A stretch of 11,200 nucleotides of DNA from contig JAFOLE010000130.1 of the NCBI GenBank assembly GCA_017419465.1, positions 1-11,200 of the forward strand, read 5' to 3'. The notes under the pieces were generated by a model that had not been told where the DNA came from, ran no database searches, and was given only the letters and a program-made list of their open reading frames with translations. The translations under genes were made by a program, and so were the position numbers. Shown piece after piece: positions 1-7,236 of the stretch. This DNA is from Solobacterium sp. (GTDB lineage Bacteria > Bacillota_I > Bacilli_A > Erysipelotrichales > Erysipelotrichaceae). Position 1 is the stretch's first letter. Each line of letters starts with the position of its first letter.

Positions 1-1499
1 AACCGGAAATCACATTTGAGAAGGGACAGAACACCTCTCCTGCGAAGAAACAGGTTGTCGGTGTAATCCTCTCCGGCGGACAGGCTCCGGGCGGACACAA
101 CGTTGTATGCGGCCTCTATGACGCACTCAAGGCTACAGACAGCGCCAACGTGCTGCTTGGCTTCAAGAACGGACCGAGCGGACTGCTGGAAGATGATTAT
201 ATTGAATTTGACGATGCGTATATCGATCAGTTCCGCAATACCGGCGGATTCGATATCATCGGTTCCGGCAGAACCAAGCTTGAGACAGAGGAACAGTTTG
301 CGGTAGCGGCAGAAGTCGCAAAGAAGCACGGTCTTACCGCAATCGTCATCATCGGCGGTGATGACTCCAATACCAACGCGGCAGTGCTTGCGGAATACTT
401 CGCAGCACATGAAACCGGCGTTCAGGTCATCGGCTGCCCGAAGACCATCGACGGCGACCTCAAGAACGAGGATATCGAATGCTCCTTCGGTTTCGATACC
501 GCCACAAAGACCTACTCCGAACTGATCGGAAACATTGAGCGTGATGCGAACTCCGCAAAGAAGTACTGGCACTTCGTCAAGGTCATGGGCCGCTCCGCTT
601 CCCATGTCGCACTTGAATGCGCACTGGAAACACAGCCGAACGTCTGCCTGATTTCGGAAGAAGTTGCGGCGAAGAAGATGTCCCTTTCCCAGATTGCGGA
701 CTATATCGCGGACTCCGTAAACAAGCGTGCGGACAACGGCATGAACTTCGGTGTTGCGATTATCCCGGAAGGCGTTGTTGAATTCGTTCCGGAATTCTCC
801 GTACTGATCGCCGAGATCAACGAACTCCTCGCAGGTTCCAAGGCAGATGAATTCAATGCACTTGCATCCTGGAAGGAAAAGTATGCATTCATCGAAAACG
901 GCCTGACCAAGGAATCCATGGCTGTATTCGCAATTCTGCCGGAGACCATCCAGCAGCAGCTCTTCCTCGAGCGTGACCCGCACGGCAACGTTCAGGTATC
1001 CCTGATCGAGTCCGAGAAGCTCTTCTCCGCTCTCGTAAAGGCAAAGCTCGAAGAGCGTAAGAAGGCCGGCACCTACAAGGGCAAGTTCAGCCCGCTCCAT
1101 CACTTCTTCGGTTACGAAGGAAGATGCGCATTCCCGTCCAACTTTGACGCGGACTACTGCTATTCCCTCGGATACAATGCATTCATGCTCATCCAGTATG
1201 GATACAACGGCTATCTCTCCAAGATTTCCAACCTCTCCAAACCGGCAGAGGAATGGGTCGCAGGCGGTATGCCGATCACCAAGATGATGAACATGGAACG
1301 CAGACACGGCGAAGACAAGCCGGTTATCCGCAAGGCTCTTGTCGAGCTCGACGGCAAGCCGTTCAAGTTCTTTGAGGCAAACCGTGCAGCCTGGGCTGTG
1401 GAAACCGCCTACACTTATCCGGGTGCGATCCAGTACTACGGACCGACCGAGGTATGCGATCTCACCACAAGAACACTTGCGCTTGAAAAAGGCGAGTAA
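1..1499 (+). CDS. pfp: Pyrophosphate-dependent phosphofructokinase (diphosphate--fructose-6-phosphate 1-phosphotransferase), 5'-truncated by window edge
   Basis: Cytosolic glycolytic enzyme that reversibly phosphorylates fructose 6-phosphate to fructose 1,6-bisphosphate with PPi as phosphoryl donor. The frame is open from base 3, giving 498 visible residues. Long-type PFPs are about 550 residues, so roughly 50 N-terminal residues and the start lie outside the window. Visible motifs are SGGQAPGGHN (72-101), the phosphate-binding glycine loop; GGDD (354-365), with Asp where ATP-dependent enzymes have Gly; PKTIDGDLKN (438-467), with the catalytic Asp and the Lys that marks PPi use; and MGR (585-593), which contacts fructose 6-phosphate. 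The later GYEGRCAFPSNFDADYCYSLGYNA stretch (split here as GYEGRCAFPSNF and DADYCYSLGYNA) is typical of long PFPs. The GGDD and TIDGDLK pair is the established sequence marker for PPi rather than ATP as donor. The gene ends with TAA at 1497-1499, just before a terminator, and appears to be the last gene of its transcript. Family and donor assignment are secure; kinetic direction cannot be seen. Confidence 0.96.
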   Translation, partial: PEITFEKGQNTSPAKKQVVGVILSGGQAPGGHNVVCGLYDALKATDSANVLLGFKNGPSGLLEDDYIEFDDAYIDQFRNTGGFDIIGSGRTKLETEEQFAVAAEVAKKHGLTAIVIIGGDDSNTNAAVLAEYFAAHETGVQVIGCPKTIDGDLKNEDIECSFGFDTATKTYSELIGNIERDANSAKKYWHFVKVMGRSASHVALECALETQPNVCLISEEVAAKKMSLSQIADYIADSVNKRADNGMNFGVAIIPEGVVEFVPEFSVLIAEINELLAGSKADEFNALASWKEKYAFIENGLTKESMAVFAILPETIQQQLFLERDPHGNVQVSLIESEKLFSALVKAKLEERKKAGTYKGKFSPLHHFFGYEGRCAFPSNFDADYCYSLGYNAFMLIQYGYNGYLSKISNLSKPAEEWVAGGMPITKMMNMERRHGEDKPVIRKALVELDGKPFKFFEANRAAWAVETAYTYPGAIQYYGPTEVCDLTTRTLALEKGE

Positions 1500-1521
1500 G
1501 CACCGAAACTCACATCATCAG

Positions 1522-1547
1522 GGCACCGGAATCGTCCGGTGCCTTTT
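1522..1547 (+). terminator. Intrinsic terminator of the PPi-phosphofructokinase gene
   Basis: A perfect 9-bp stem pairs GGCACCGGA (1522-1530) with TCCGGTGCC (1535-1543) around an ATCG loop. It is followed by four T residues (1544-1547). It begins 22 bases after the stop codon. Confidence 0.92.
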
Positions 1548-1585
1548 GTGTACCCTCGGCATGTGTGAAAAGACACAAATAAGTG

Positions 1586-1614
1586 TTGTGTTTTCCCTGC
1601 CTGTCATGCATAAT
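1586..1614 (+). promoter_or_regulatory. Candidate promoter of the EAL-domain gene
   Basis: TTGTGT (1586-1591) and CATAAT (1609-1614) are separated by 17 bases. The -10 matches consensus at 5 of 6 positions and the -35 at 3 of 6. The -35 is also the right arm of an inverted repeat, ACACAA (1573-1578) and TTGTGT (1586-1591), which could be an operator. A rival is a perfect TTGACA at 1625-1630, but the best -10 placed behind it (around 1647-1652) is poor. Either would leave a short leader before the start at 1685. Confidence 0.45.
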
Positions 1615-1674
1615 GCTCTTGCGATTGACATGCTCGCATTTTTCCCGATACCGGCGCAGTCATAGACACCTTAC

Positions 1675-1678
1675 GGAG
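1675..1678 (+). promoter_or_regulatory. Shine-Dalgarno site that fixes the start of the EAL-domain gene
   Basis: GGAG at 1675-1678 directly abuts an in-frame ATG at 1679, which is too close to serve it. It lies 6 bases before the ATG at 1685, which is ideal spacing. Upstream in-frame starts, including GTG 1583, have no comparable site and would add a non-hydrophobic tail before the first membrane helix. Confidence 0.75.
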
Positions 1679-1684
1679 ATGCCT

Positions 1685-3574
1685 ATGTGGAATTTCAGTT
1701 TTGTCATCCCGAGCTTCATGATTCTCCTGATTCTTCTGGGATACTATTTTTACCGCCCGAAGCTTTCCATTCGTATCAATGATACGTTTGTTTCGCTGCT
1801 GGTTACTGACTTTCTGGTCATTCTCTTTGATATGCTCTCCAGCGCCGCGGACAATCATTATGAGCGGTTCTCGGTAACGTGTCTTTCTGTGCTGAATCTC
1901 CTGTATTTTGTGTTCTTCCTCGCCAGAATTTTCTGTTTCTTCCTTTTCCTGACCGATGTTCTGAAAATGAAACTGCTCCGTTCTCCGCAGCGGCTTGCGG
2001 CATACGGCTCCGTGTTTATTGCGGCGGAGCTGCTTACGCTGGCATCCCCGTTTTCGGGAACGGTATTTTACATTGATGCGGCCGGGTATCACAGGGGGCC
2101 GTTTTATCACGTTCTCTATGTGACGTTCCTCTTTTACATTCTGCTCTCGCTGGTTCTGATAAGGCGCAGGGGAGCGCAGCTGAAGAAAGAAGAGCGGATT
2201 GTGGCTGTACTCTACAATGTGATTCTTCTTGCGGGCAATGTGATCCGCTTCCTGTTCCCAACTTATCTCATCATGAATACGTTCTGCCTGATGGCGATCA
2301 TCATGATTTATCTGACATTCATGAATCCCGATTTCTACCGGTCGGACCGCGGGCTTGCCTTCAATGACCGCGCATTCCGCACGGTTCTGGATGAAATGTA
2401 CGGTTCGAAACTGTTCCGGGTTCTCTGCATCGGACTGCGCGGCTATTCGGATGCCCGTGAAATCTACGGCGCTCATCAGATGGATGTGGGTATCTCGCTG
2501 ATCGCGGATTATCTTACGAGGACATTCCGGGATACGGAAGTATTCTATCTGCGGAACGGACGGTTTGCGTTGCTTGGGGATGAAACAATGGACTGGGACT
2601 ACATCCGAAGCAGTATCGACCGGCGGTTTCAGAAGCCCTGGCGGGCGGAGGAAACCGATCTCTTTCTGAACGTTCTGTTTGTAAGGGTGAGTGACCGTTC
2701 CGCATGGACCGATGCGGATACCATGCAGAGACGGCTTCTGAGCGCCTTCCGGGAAGCGGAGGGGAACATGTCGGAAGCGGGCGGCCTTACCGACCTTGAT
2801 GAGATCGTGGATATTGACCGTCACGTCGATCTAAAGCGCACGCTGGAGCGGGCGGTGGAGGAAAACCGTGTGGAGATTTTCCTGCAGCCGATCATTCACA
2901 GCAGCACCGACCGCATGGTCGGCGCAGAGGTGCTGGCACGTATCCGCGGTGAAGACGGGCAGCCGATTTCTCCGAATCTGTTCATCCCGATTGCGGAACA
3001 GAACGGTCAGATCAACAAGCTCGGCAGACAGGTATTTGAAAAAACCTGTGCGTTTATCCACGACGGAAATCTGGAACGCACCGGTCTTGAATGGCTGAAT
3101 GTCAATCTGTCCATGATTCAGTGCATGAAACGGGATCTTGCGGTTGAATTCTGCGGCATCATGGAATCGTTCGGCGTAAGTGCGGACATGCTGCATTTTG
3201 AAGTGACAGAAGCGGCTGTGATTGACATGCAGCTGCTGGACCGGCAGATCACTGCACTCCGGGAAGCGGGATTCAAGCTTGCGCTGGATGACTACGGGTC
3301 GGGTTACTCCAATCTTACCCGGGTAAAACATTATCCCTTCTCCAACATCAAGTTCGACATGGAAGTGATCTGGGATTACTTCCGTGACAAAGACGTCCTC
3401 CTGCCGTCCATTGTCAGTGCCTTCAAGCAGCTGAACCTGAGCGTCACAGCGGAAGGAATTGAAACGGAAGAAATGGCAGAGGAAATGAAACGGATCGGAT
3501 TTGATTATCTGCAGGGCTATTATTACTCGCAGCCGATTCCGGCAGATGAATTTGTCAGAAAATATGCAAAGTAA
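1685..3574 (+). CDS. Seven-helix membrane protein with degenerate GGDEF and intact EAL domain; probable c-di-GMP phosphodiesterase
   Basis: Predicted inner-membrane signalling protein of 629 residues that would hydrolyse cyclic di-GMP to pGpG. Seven hydrophobic segments lie near residues 5-23, 34-51, 66-92, 104-121, 140-160, 172-190 and 195-213. They form an N-terminal sensor module of unrecognised ligand. A GGDEF-like domain follows (about 225-385), but its active-site loop reads RNGRF (290-294), so cyclase activity is not expected; it may bind nucleotide or act only structurally. The EAL domain (about 395-629) keeps every metal and catalytic position I can check: E415 (in GAEVLAR), N474 (LNVNLS), E506 (FEVTE), D535 and D536 (LDDYGSGYSNL), K556 (IKFD), E590 (TAEGIET) and Q610 (LQGYYYSQP). 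The start at 1685 is chosen for the GGAG 6 bases upstream. It is a single-gene unit between two terminators. EAL assignment is secure, activity is inferred, and the input signal is unknown. Confidence 0.93.
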   Translation: MWNFSFVIPSFMILLILLGYYFYRPKLSIRINDTFVSLLVTDFLVILFDMLSSAADNHYERFSVTCLSVLNLLYFVFFLARIFCFFLFLTDVLKMKLLRSPQRLAAYGSVFIAAELLTLASPFSGTVFYIDAAGYHRGPFYHVLYVTFLFYILLSLVLIRRRGAQLKKEERIVAVLYNVILLAGNVIRFLFPTYLIMNTFCLMAIIMIYLTFMNPDFYRSDRGLAFNDRAFRTVLDEMYGSKLFRVLCIGLRGYSDAREIYGAHQMDVGISLIADYLTRTFRDTEVFYLRNGRFALLGDETMDWDYIRSSIDRRFQKPWRAEETDLFLNVLFVRVSDRSAWTDADTMQRRLLSAFREAEGNMSEAGGLTDLDEIVDIDRHVDLKRTLERAVEENRVEIFLQPIIHSSTDRMVGAEVLARIRGEDGQPISPNLFIPIAEQNGQINKLGRQVFEKTCAFIHDGNLERTGLEWLNVNLSMIQCMKRDLAVEFCGIMESFGVSADMLHFEVTEAAVIDMQLLDRQITALREAGFKLALDDYGSGYSNLTRVKHYPFSNIKFDMEVIWDYFRDKDVLLPSIVSAFKQLNLSVTAEGIETEEMAEEMKRIGFDYLQGYYYSQPIPADEFVRKYAK

Positions 3575-3594
3575 AACCGGCGATGCCGGTTTTT
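3573..3594. terminator. Bidirectional intrinsic terminator between the convergent EAL and GNAT genes
   Basis: AAAACCGGC (3573-3581) pairs perfectly with GCCGGTTTT (3585-3593) around a 3-base GAT loop. Both strands end in a run of T, with an extra T at 3594 on the plus strand. It overlaps the plus-strand TAA stop and lies 6 bases past the end of the minus-strand gene, so one hairpin probably serves both. Confidence 0.88.
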
Positions 3595-3599
3595 AACAT

Positions 3600-4079
3600 T
3601 CACAGGGAGATGTAATACGGGCAGATATCCGCGTAGCTGCCGTCTTTTTTCCGGAAGCCGCCCGGAATGGTGCCGAGCTGATGGAACCCAAGGGATTCGT
3701 ACAGGTGCCTTGCGGGCAGGTTGTCCGCCACCACCGCATTGAACTGCAGGACGCGGTAGCCGGCAAGCTTTGCCTGTTCCATGCAGTCGGTTACGAGAAG
3801 CCGTCCGATCTGCTTTCCGCGCTGTTCGGAATCCACCGCATAACTGGCATTGCAGAGATGGCCGCAGCGCCCGATGTTGTTGGGATGAAGAATATAGAGC
3901 CCGTATATAACGCTGTTCTCCTCTGCGACAGCGGTGCGGGTCTGCGACGCGAAGAAGACCGCACCGGTTTCCTTCGTGAGGAGTTCTTCCTGCGGGAAGG
4001 CATTTCCTTCTTCCACGATTTCATTCCAGATGCGGATCATCTGGGGAATGTCGGCTGATATAAATTCACGTACATGCAT
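3600..4079 (-). CDS. GNAT-family N-acetyltransferase
   Basis: Cytosolic acetyltransferase of 159 residues, a usual length for a single GNAT domain. It transfers acetyl from acetyl-CoA to an amine; the substrate cannot be read from sequence. The acetyl-CoA pyrophosphate-binding motif A is RGKQIG (residues 87-92), preceded by the beta-strand YAVDSEQ. The later NAVVADNLPARHLYESLGF (114-132) is the typical motif B region. The N-terminus (MHVREFISADIPQMIRIWNE) matches the usual GNAT opening strand and helix. An in-frame ATG nine codons upstream (4106) was not chosen: it has no ribosome site and sits inside the best -10 box, whereas the 4079 start has a weak AGAAAGAG 9 bases upstream. It is convergent with the EAL gene and lies downstream of the tRNA-Ser terminator, so it should have its own promoter. 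Family is secure; start moderately so. Confidence 0.9.
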   Translation of the reverse strand: MHVREFISADIPQMIRIWNEIVEEGNAFPQEELLTKETGAVFFASQTRTAVAEENSVIYGLYILHPNNIGRCGHLCNASYAVDSEQRGKQIGRLLVTDCMEQAKLAGYRVLQFNAVVADNLPARHLYESLGFHQLGTIPGGFRKKDGSYADICPYYISL

Positions 4080-4104
4080 GACAGGCTGCTCTTTCTGAAA
4101 AATC

Positions 4105-4133
4105 ATAATACAGATCGTTCGAAGCGAACAGAA
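4105..4133 (-). promoter_or_regulatory. Candidate promoter of the GNAT gene
   Basis: On the minus strand a TATTAT (4105-4110, 5 of 6 to consensus) lies about 26 bases before the chosen ATG. The hexamer 17 bases further upstream, TTCTGT (4128-4133), is a poor -35. A small palindrome, GTTCG-AAG-CGAAC (4117-4129), fills the spacer and part of the -35, and could bind a regulator. The tRNA terminator just upstream makes a promoter here necessary unless there is readthrough. Confidence 0.4.
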
Positions 4134-4163
4134 AAAAACCGCAGTTCACACGTCTGCGGTTTT
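4132..4163 (-). terminator. Intrinsic terminator of the tRNA-Ser gene
   Basis: Reading the minus strand, AAAACCGCAG (from 4163 to 4154) pairs with CTGCGGTTTT (4144 to 4135) in a perfect 10-bp stem with a 9-base loop. T residues continue to 4132 (seven T in all). It starts 6 bases after the tRNA 3' end. Confidence 0.9.
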
Positions 4164-4168
4164 ATCAG

Positions 4169-4254
4169 CGGAGAAGGGGGGATTCGAACCCCCGCACGCT
4201 CGCACGTCTGCTGGTTTTCGAAACCAGTCCCTTCAGCCTCTTGGGTACTTCTCC
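4169..4254 (-). tRNA. tRNA-Ser(CGA)
   Basis: An 86-base cloverleaf on the minus strand. The acceptor stem is GGAGAAG/CTTCTCC with discriminator G at 4169, as expected for serine. The D stem is CCC/GGG. The anticodon arm is CTGGT-TTCGAAA-ACCAG, with anticodon CGA, reading UCG codons. A long variable arm between the anticodon and T arms marks a class II tRNA. The T arm is GGGGG-TTCGAAT-CCCCC. The 3' CCA is not encoded, so it must be added by a nucleotidyltransferase. The gene stands alone with its own promoter and terminator. Confidence 0.97.
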
Positions 4255-4268
4255 ATAAGCGCTTTAAC

Positions 4269-4277
4269 AGTATAGCA
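4269..4277 (-). promoter_or_regulatory. Extended -10 promoter of tRNA-Ser(CGA)
   Basis: The minus strand reads TGTGC-TATACT, a TRTGn-extended -10 (TGC plus TATACT at 4277-4269). It lies about 15 bases upstream of the tRNA 5' end. No good -35 is seen at 17 bases; TTGCGG occurs at a 19-base spacing. Confidence 0.65.
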
Positions 4278-4327
4278 CAATATAACGGTCTGCCCGCAAG
4301 CACCTTGCCGTCACGGAGCACACAAAA

Positions 4328-4357
4328 TTGGATGAATCTCTGGGAATGGCTTATAAT
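4328..4357 (+). promoter_or_regulatory. Promoter of the tldD-tldE operon
   Basis: TTGGAT (4328-4333) and a perfect TATAAT (4352-4357) are separated by 18 bases. The predicted transcript start near 4364 leaves a leader of about 20 bases before the tldD ATG. It is divergent from the tRNA-Ser promoter. Confidence 0.7.
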
Positions 4358-4383
4358 CGTGGAGGTTAGAAAGGATTAACAAT

Positions 4384-5817
4384 ATGAAAGCTGCATTTTC
4401 AGGTTATCTGAATTCGATCGCGCCGGCAGTGAAGGAACTCATCCGTCTGCTGGGCGATCATTATGATTATGTCAGTGTTCTGTCCACGGATTCCGTCGGC
4501 TTCAGCGCAATGATTTCCCAGCGCGCAAAGTCGGTGTCGAACTCCACCATGTTCACAGAGCGCGGCAATGTCGTGCGTGTACAGAAAAACGGACTGTACA
4601 GCGAGTATGCATTCAACGGATTTGACACCGGAAACGTAAGTGCGCTTGCGGAGGAAATCCGGGAAGCGCTGAATGCCCAACTCGATCTGCTTGCTCAGAC
4701 CGGCGCAGAGATTTATGCGACCGATGTGCTTCCGGATGAGCCTGCACAGGTATTTGCGGAGATGGAAACCGGCACGATGCCGGAGGATACCGATCTTCAG
4801 AAACTGGTTGAGGAACTGTCCGCAATCAGTGATGAGGCGGTTCACAGCTGTGAGATTGCGGTTGACTGTATGGTCCGCGGCCAGTCGACCCATGTCAGCA
4901 AGATGTTCCTGACGAAAAATCGCGACATGCGCCAGAGCTATGTCTATTCCGAAGGAATGGTTGCGCCGATCGTCATGAAGGGCGGAAAGAATGAGATGAG
5001 CTATGCGAGCGTTTCCGGTCGCAGAGGACCGGAACTGTTTGCGGGTCTTCGTGATAAGCTTGCGGAAGCGATCAGGGCCGCTGAGGAAGTCATTGACGCA
5101 GAACCGATCGTGCCGGGTGAGTATGAGATCATCACATCTCCGGAAGTCTCCGGACTGATTGCGCATGAGGCGTTCGGCCACGGTGTTGAAATGGATATGT
5201 TCGTCAAGAACCGTGCGCTTGGTAAAGAGTATATCGGAAAGCGTGTCGGCTCCGATCTTGTGACCATGCATGAAGGCGCTCTCTGCGCTGAGGAAGTCGC
5301 AAGCTATGCATTTGATGATGAAGGTACACCTGCCGGCGATACCGTTGAGATCCGAAACGGCATCCTGCAGACCGGTGTATGCGATGCCCTGTCAGCGCTG
5401 CGTCTTGGCACGAAGCCTACCGGCAACGGCAAGCGTCAGAGCTTTGAAAACAAGGTTTATACCCGTATGACCAACACGGTGTTTGATTCCGGCACCGATA
5501 CGCTGGATGACATGATTGCCTCCGTGAAGTACGGATACCTCCTGGAAGGCATGAAGTCGGGCATGGAAGATCCGAAGCACTGGGGCATTCAGTGCATCGT
5601 GGAACGCGGCCTTGAGATCCGGGACGGAAAGCTTACCGGAAAGGTCGTTGCGCCGATCGTCATGACCGGTTATGTTCCGGATCTTCTCGGCAGTATTTCC
5701 ATGGCGAGCACAGACCGTGAAGTATTCGGTTCCGGTGCCTGCGGAAAAGGACACAAGGAATGGGTCAAGGTCAGCGACGGCGGTCCGTACCTGAAGGCGA
5801 AAGCGAGGTTGGGATAA
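4384..5817 (+). CDS. tldD: TldD-type metallopeptidase subunit
   Basis: Catalytic subunit of the TldD/TldE (TldD/PmbA, U62 family) metallopeptidase, a cytosolic heterodimer. In Escherichia coli it removes the leader from microcin B17 and degrades the antitoxin CcdA, acting on unfolded peptide threaded into its cavity. At 477 residues it is of normal family length. The zinc motif HEAFGHG (residues 261-267) supplies the two His ligands and the catalytic Glu262 and continues as VEMD. The third-ligand Cys is probably C453 in GSGACGKGH near the C-terminus, where family members carry it. The start has AAAGGA ending 8 bases upstream. A GGAGG at 4361-4365 is too far away to be the main ribosome site. 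The gene overlaps the next by one base, and the two products very likely form the complex. The substrate here is unknown; no precursor peptide gene is seen beside it. Family assignment is secure. Confidence 0.94.
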   Translation: MKAAFSGYLNSIAPAVKELIRLLGDHYDYVSVLSTDSVGFSAMISQRAKSVSNSTMFTERGNVVRVQKNGLYSEYAFNGFDTGNVSALAEEIREALNAQLDLLAQTGAEIYATDVLPDEPAQVFAEMETGTMPEDTDLQKLVEELSAISDEAVHSCEIAVDCMVRGQSTHVSKMFLTKNRDMRQSYVYSEGMVAPIVMKGGKNEMSYASVSGRRGPELFAGLRDKLAEAIRAAEEVIDAEPIVPGEYEIITSPEVSGLIAHEAFGHGVEMDMFVKNRALGKEYIGKRVGSDLVTMHEGALCAEEVASYAFDDEGTPAGDTVEIRNGILQTGVCDALSALRLGTKPTGNGKRQSFENKVYTRMTNTVFDSGTDTLDDMIASVKYGYLLEGMKSGMEDPKHWGIQCIVERGLEIRDGKLTGKVVAPIVMTGYVPDLLGSISMASTDREVFGSGACGKGHKEWVKVSDGGPYLKAKARLG

Positions 5818-7094
5818 TGCTTGAAACAATTATTGAACTTCTCAAGGAAGCCGGCACCGACGGCTGGGAAGTGACCGATACAAAAACAACCGGGTGGGAG
5901 TTTTACTTCATCCGTCATCAGCTGGACCAGAACCGGGTCCGCAATGTTGAACACATCAACGTCAGCGTATACAAAAAGTTTGATTCCTTCCTCGGAAAGG
6001 CAAGTACAGAGATTCCGGTTTCCGCAAGCCGGGAAGAAGCAGCGGATCTGATCGGAAAACTGTGTGCGGAAGCACTGCTTGTAAAGAATCCTGCCTATTC
6101 GCTGAACATGCCTGCACAGGTGCCCGCCGAGGCACAGACCATGCCGGATGTACGGGCAATCGCAAAGGATTTCCTGAACGCGATGAACGAACTTCCGGAA
6201 TCCGAGACAGCGGATATCAATTCCTATGAGCTGTTCATCAGCGCAAAGGAAGTACGCTTCATGAACTCCAACGGCATTGATGTGACATCGGTATATCCGT
6301 CTTCCATGGCGGAGGTTGTCGTCAATGCGCGCAATGAGAAACATGAGATTGAACTGTACCGCCTGTACCACAGCGGCAGCTGCGACAAAGAGGGTCTGAA
6401 ACAGGAAATCAGTGAGACACTGAAGTACGGCACAGACCGTCTGTCGGCGCAGAATACTCCGAATCTTGGAACCTGTGATGTGGTCTTCTCCACGGATGCC
6501 TCCCTGCAGATCTATGAGTTCTTCATCGACCGGATGAATACCGGCATGAAATACCGCCAGCTTTCGAACTGGGAGCTTGGTAAACCGGTAGCTGAGGATG
6601 TAAAGGGCGACCGCATTACCGTTAAGGCGCTGCGCAGCCTTGAAAACTCCTCCAGCAACTCTGCCTATGATGCGGAAGGTGCACCGGTACGGGATCTTGT
6701 GCTGATCAATGACGGCGTTGCGGAGCACTGGTGGGGATCCCGTCAGTTCTCGCAGTACATGGGCGTGGAGGATTCCTTCATTCCGGGCAACTTTGCGGCG
6801 GAAGGCGGAACCCGCAGCGCAGCGGAACTGCGTCAGGGAACCTTCCTTGAGATCGTCGAATTCTCCGACTTCCAGGTGGAAACCATGACCGGTGCGATCG
6901 CCGGTGAGATCCGTCTTGGCTATTACCACAGCAACGGCACGGTTACGGTTGTGACCGGCGGTTCGGTATCCGGCACAATGATGGATTTCATGAAGGAAAT
7001 GTACATGTCCCGCGAACAGAAACAGTACAACAACATGCTTGTGCCGGCAGTGACACGTCTGAAAGGAGTGTCCATTACCGGAGCCGCAGACTGA
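5817..7094 (+). CDS. tldE: TldE/PmbA-type partner subunit of the TldD metallopeptidase
   Basis: Non-catalytic partner of TldD, 425 residues, slightly shorter than typical PmbA/TldE proteins (about 450). It lacks any HExxxH, as expected for TldE. Family features include the segment around YEFFIDRMNTGMKYRQLSNW and the C-terminal VETMTGAIAGEIRLGYYH, which matches the conserved TldE C-terminal region. Its start ATG (5817-5819) shares its A with the tldD stop TAA (5815-5817). A GCGAGG at 5803-5808 lies 8 bases upstream, so translation is probably coupled and the subunits made in equal amounts. An upstream in-frame start at 5760 would overlap tldD by 58 bases and has a basic, non-family N-terminus, so it was rejected. 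The sequence looks divergent from the well-studied enterobacterial protein, so the role as obligate partner rests on family and operon position. Confidence 0.88.
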   Translation: MLETIIELLKEAGTDGWEVTDTKTTGWEFYFIRHQLDQNRVRNVEHINVSVYKKFDSFLGKASTEIPVSASREEAADLIGKLCAEALLVKNPAYSLNMPAQVPAEAQTMPDVRAIAKDFLNAMNELPESETADINSYELFISAKEVRFMNSNGIDVTSVYPSSMAEVVVNARNEKHEIELYRLYHSGSCDKEGLKQEISETLKYGTDRLSAQNTPNLGTCDVVFSTDASLQIYEFFIDRMNTGMKYRQLSNWELGKPVAEDVKGDRITVKALRSLENSSSNSAYDAEGAPVRDLVLINDGVAEHWWGSRQFSQYMGVEDSFIPGNFAAEGGTRSAAELRQGTFLEIVEFSDFQVETMTGAIAGEIRLGYYHSNGTVTVVTGGSVSGTMMDFMKEMYMSREQKQYNNMLVPAVTRLKGVSITGAAD

Positions 7095-7108
7095 ACGCTT
7101 TAAAAGAG

Positions 7109-7141
7109 AACCGGATCGCATGGAAACAGGATCCGGTTTTT
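7109..7141 (+). terminator. Intrinsic terminator of the tldD-tldE operon
   Basis: AACCGGATC (7109-7117) pairs perfectly with GATCCGGTT (7130-7138) around a 12-base loop. A run of five T (7137-7141) follows the stem core. It begins 14 bases after the tldE stop. Confidence 0.88.
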
Positions 7142-7178
7142 CTCTGGCCGGATCAGCGGATTTTTATGCATGTATACT

Positions 7179-7208
7179 GCAGGTGTATTGGAAGACACCT
7201 GCTTTTTT
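7179..7208 (+). terminator. Second hairpin with U-tail before the ABC exporter operon (back-up terminator or attenuator)
   Basis: GCAGGTGT (7179-7186) pairs perfectly with ACACCTGC (7195-7202) around an 8-base loop and is followed directly by six T (7203-7208). In form it is a strong intrinsic terminator. It lies 37 bases past the tldE terminator and 74 bases before the ABC start. It may catch readthrough from tldE, or act as an attenuator in the ABC leader. A TATACT at 7173-7178 touches its 5' edge, but a transcript from there would start inside the stem and not form it. Confidence 0.85.
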
Positions 7209-7236
7209 GCGAAAATGGCAGACAGAAAAAGACAAA

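Noticed and set aside
1604..2824. A 406-codon minus-strand open frame opposite the EAL gene
   Set aside because: The protein is a low-complexity His/Arg/Gln-rich shadow; the plus strand encodes a clear 7TM-GGDEF-EAL protein.
3681..4058. A 125-codon plus-strand open frame across the GNAT gene
   Set aside because: The minus strand carries the acetyl-CoA-binding motif and family N- and C-termini; the plus frame has no recognisable features.
4149..4211. Short direct repeat CACGTCTGC in the tRNA terminator loop and in the tRNA variable arm, each followed shortly by GGTTTT
   Set aside because: Nine bases only and explained by separate structural roles; no sign of an integration site, as no integrase or duplicated tRNA end is present.
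4361..4365. GGAGG upstream of tldD as ribosome binding site
   Set aside because: It lies 18 bases before the ATG and right at the predicted transcript start; AAAGGA at 4370-4375 is better placed.
5670..7121. A 483-codon open frame on the minus strand opposite tldE
   Set aside because: It covers the tldE gene and its terminator, resembles no family, and reflects the codon bias of the plus-strand gene.
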